Positions 62,974-64,000 of a DNA stretch of 64,000 bases are shown here, piece after piece; within the stretch, counting starts at the first letter, position 1; every line of letters starts with the position of its first letter. Below the pieces are notes generated by a model. It was given only the letters and a program-made list of their open reading frames with translations. It ran no database searches and had not been told where the DNA came from. The position numbers were made by a program, and so were the translations under genes. Source of the stretch: Actinomadura physcomitrii. GTDB taxonomy: Bacteria; Actinomycetota; Actinomycetes; Streptosporangiales; Streptosporangiaceae. The stretch lies in the NCBI RefSeq assembly GCF_008923205.2, contig NZ_WBMS02000037.1:1-64000 (forward strand), read 5' to 3'.

Positions 62974-63989
62974 CGGGCCGCCCCCGTCGCACCGGCCGGG
63001 CGGTCCGCGCGGTGCCCGCGAAGCCGCGCTTCCAGGCGCCCGGTGCGTGCGCGGAGGTCGGCGGCGATCCCGCCGGGCTGGTAGGCGATGGTGAGGACGA
63101 GCGCGATGCCGCCCAGCAGCAGTTGCCACTGCGCCGGGACGCCCACCCATGCGTCGAGGACGTGGCTGAGGAGCCCGCCGGTCACGCCCAGCCCGGCGAT
63201 CACCGCTCCGCCGACGGTGGTGATCCCGCCGACGTAGGCGAAGGCGATGAACGCCAGCGCGAGCACGAGGTCGAAGCGTCCGGAGCTGACCGTGCCGAAG
63301 TCGTAGGCGTACATCGCGCCGCCGAGACCGGCGATCGCCGAGGAGATCGCGAACGCGGCGAGTTTGACGTTGCGGACGTTGACGCCCGCCGCCGCGGCGG
63401 CCCGCTCGTTGGACCGCACGGCCAGCATCCGCCGGCCGAGCGGGTCTCGCCGCAGGCGCGCCACCAGCAGCGCGACGGCGATGAGCACGGCGGCGCAGCC
63501 GAGCCCGAACAGGGGGCTCGGGACGCTGTCCCGGTTGACCGGGAACGGCGCGCTGGGCCCGAGGTCGATGCCGAGCAGCCGCGGCTCGGGGACCCGGAGG
63601 TCGGTGGTGCCCGCTCCCCAGACCGGGTTCTGGAACCCGAACGTCTGCAGGGCCACGGCCCCGGCGATGGTGACCATCGCCAGGTTGACCCCGCGTACGC
63701 GCAGCGCCGAGAAGGCCACCAGCACGCCCAGGACCGTGGCCGCCAGGATGCCGGCGAGCGGCCCGAGCGGAAAGCCGATGCCGGCCTGCCCCGCCAGCCG
63801 GGACACCACGAACCCGGACACGCCCGCCAGCGCGACCTGGATCAGCGACAGCTGGCCGACGAACCCGGTGATGACCACCAGCGACAGGCACAGCACCATG
63901 GCGATCAGCGAGTTGGTGAGCGCCTGCCGGGTGCCGAACGGCAGCGTCAGGAACAGCACGGCCAGGACGACCGCGGCGACCAGCGCCAT
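62970..63989 (-). CDS. Branched-chain-type ABC permease (LivM-like), start uncertain
   Basis: At least 339 residues with about nine membrane segments; G-F-V-G-Q-L-S-L-I-Q-V-A-L-A-G-V-S-G-F and a coupling loop R-S-N-E-R-A-A-A-A-A-G-V-N. The first ATG is 11 bp from the window edge, so the true start may lie outside. No LivH gene is visible, so it is either next to the left of this gene's 5' end or fused to it. Confidence 0.85.
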   Translation of the reverse strand: MALVAAVVLAVLFLTLPFGTRQALTNSLIAMVLCLSLVVITGFVGQLSLIQVALAGVSGFVVSRLAGQAGIGFPLGPLAGILAATVLGVLVAFSALRVRGVNLAMVTIAGAVALQTFGFQNPVWGAGTTDLRVPEPRLLGIDLGPSAPFPVNRDSVPSPLFGLGCAAVLIAVALLVARLRRDPLGRRMLAVRSNERAAAAAGVNVRNVKLAAFAISSAIAGLGGAMYAYDFGTVSSGRFDLVLALAFIAFAYVGGITTVGGAVIAGLGVTGGLLSHVLDAWVGVPAQWQLLLGGIALVLTIAYQPGGIAADLRARTGRLEARLRGHRADRPAGATGAAR

Positions 63990-64000
63990 CCGGCCGGGCC

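Overview
The window comes from a high-GC, actinomycete-type chromosome. Most of it is roughly 70% G+C with GTG and TTG starts, long chains of 4-bp ATGA overlaps, IclR/TetR/AraC/MmyB-type regulators and actinobacterial catabolic gene sets. Genus cannot be fixed from the sequence; a Streptosporangiales-like soil organism is a guess.

Region 1 (1-13,000) looks like accessory or island DNA. It holds a giant secreted RHS/YD-repeat protein on the minus strand, a nuclease-like toxin domain cut off from it by one in-frame amber codon, and an AT-richer putative immunity gene. Divergently encoded is a TerD-domain protein fused to a PD-(D/E)XK-like domain, behind a strongly structured leader. The region ends at an orphan 3' half of a tRNA-Arg(TCT) gene, flanked on both sides by paired 11-bp repeats, which looks like a relic attachment site.

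Region 2 (13,000-18,750) has an AraC regulator divergent from a two-gene operon of a zinc-type macrodomain ADP-ribosyl hydrolase and a class M sirtuin (SirTM). A perfect 15-bp hairpin separates this operon from a convergent secreted GH3 glucosidase. A frameshifted tannase-family remnant follows.

Region 3 (18,800-29,600) is an aryl-alcohol/aldehyde uptake and oxidation module. It has a zinc alcohol dehydrogenase, a benzaldehyde-type dehydrogenase, an IclR regulator, a complete branched-chain-type ABC importer, and a second aldehyde dehydrogenase whose general-base Glu is Gln. Two divergent promoters carry the same 17-bp GTTC-N9-GAAC element exactly 6 bp upstream of the -35, which suggests IclR activation of both operons.

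Region 4 (30,050-43,800) is a ten-gene, mostly overlapping catabolic operon. In order it encodes HyuA, HyuB with an acetone-carboxylase-gamma-like zinc ribbon, a LigB extradiol dioxygenase, a LigA-dienelactone hydrolase in-frame fusion, two tandem alpha/beta hydrolases (one without the catalytic His), a class II aldolase, and a CUT2-type ABC transporter. A convergent IclR gene and a divergent SDR share a palindromic intergenic region.

Region 5 (44,400-54,850) has a six-gene reductase/CMD/ADH operon divergent from an MmyB-like regulator. It is followed by a fatty-acyl module of dienoyl-CoA-reductase-like SDR, acyl-CoA dehydrogenase and a broken ADP-forming acyl-CoA synthetase. Region 6 (54,850-57,000) is a nested insertion: an IS630-family element sits in the target duplication of an internally deleted IS701-like element, next to a second degenerate tRNA 3' fragment carrying the same 18-bp repeat as the first site. 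Region 7 (57,200-64,000) has a secreted beta-propeller-like protein, a TetR regulator with a palindromic candidate site, and a second branched-chain-type ABC transporter running off the right edge.
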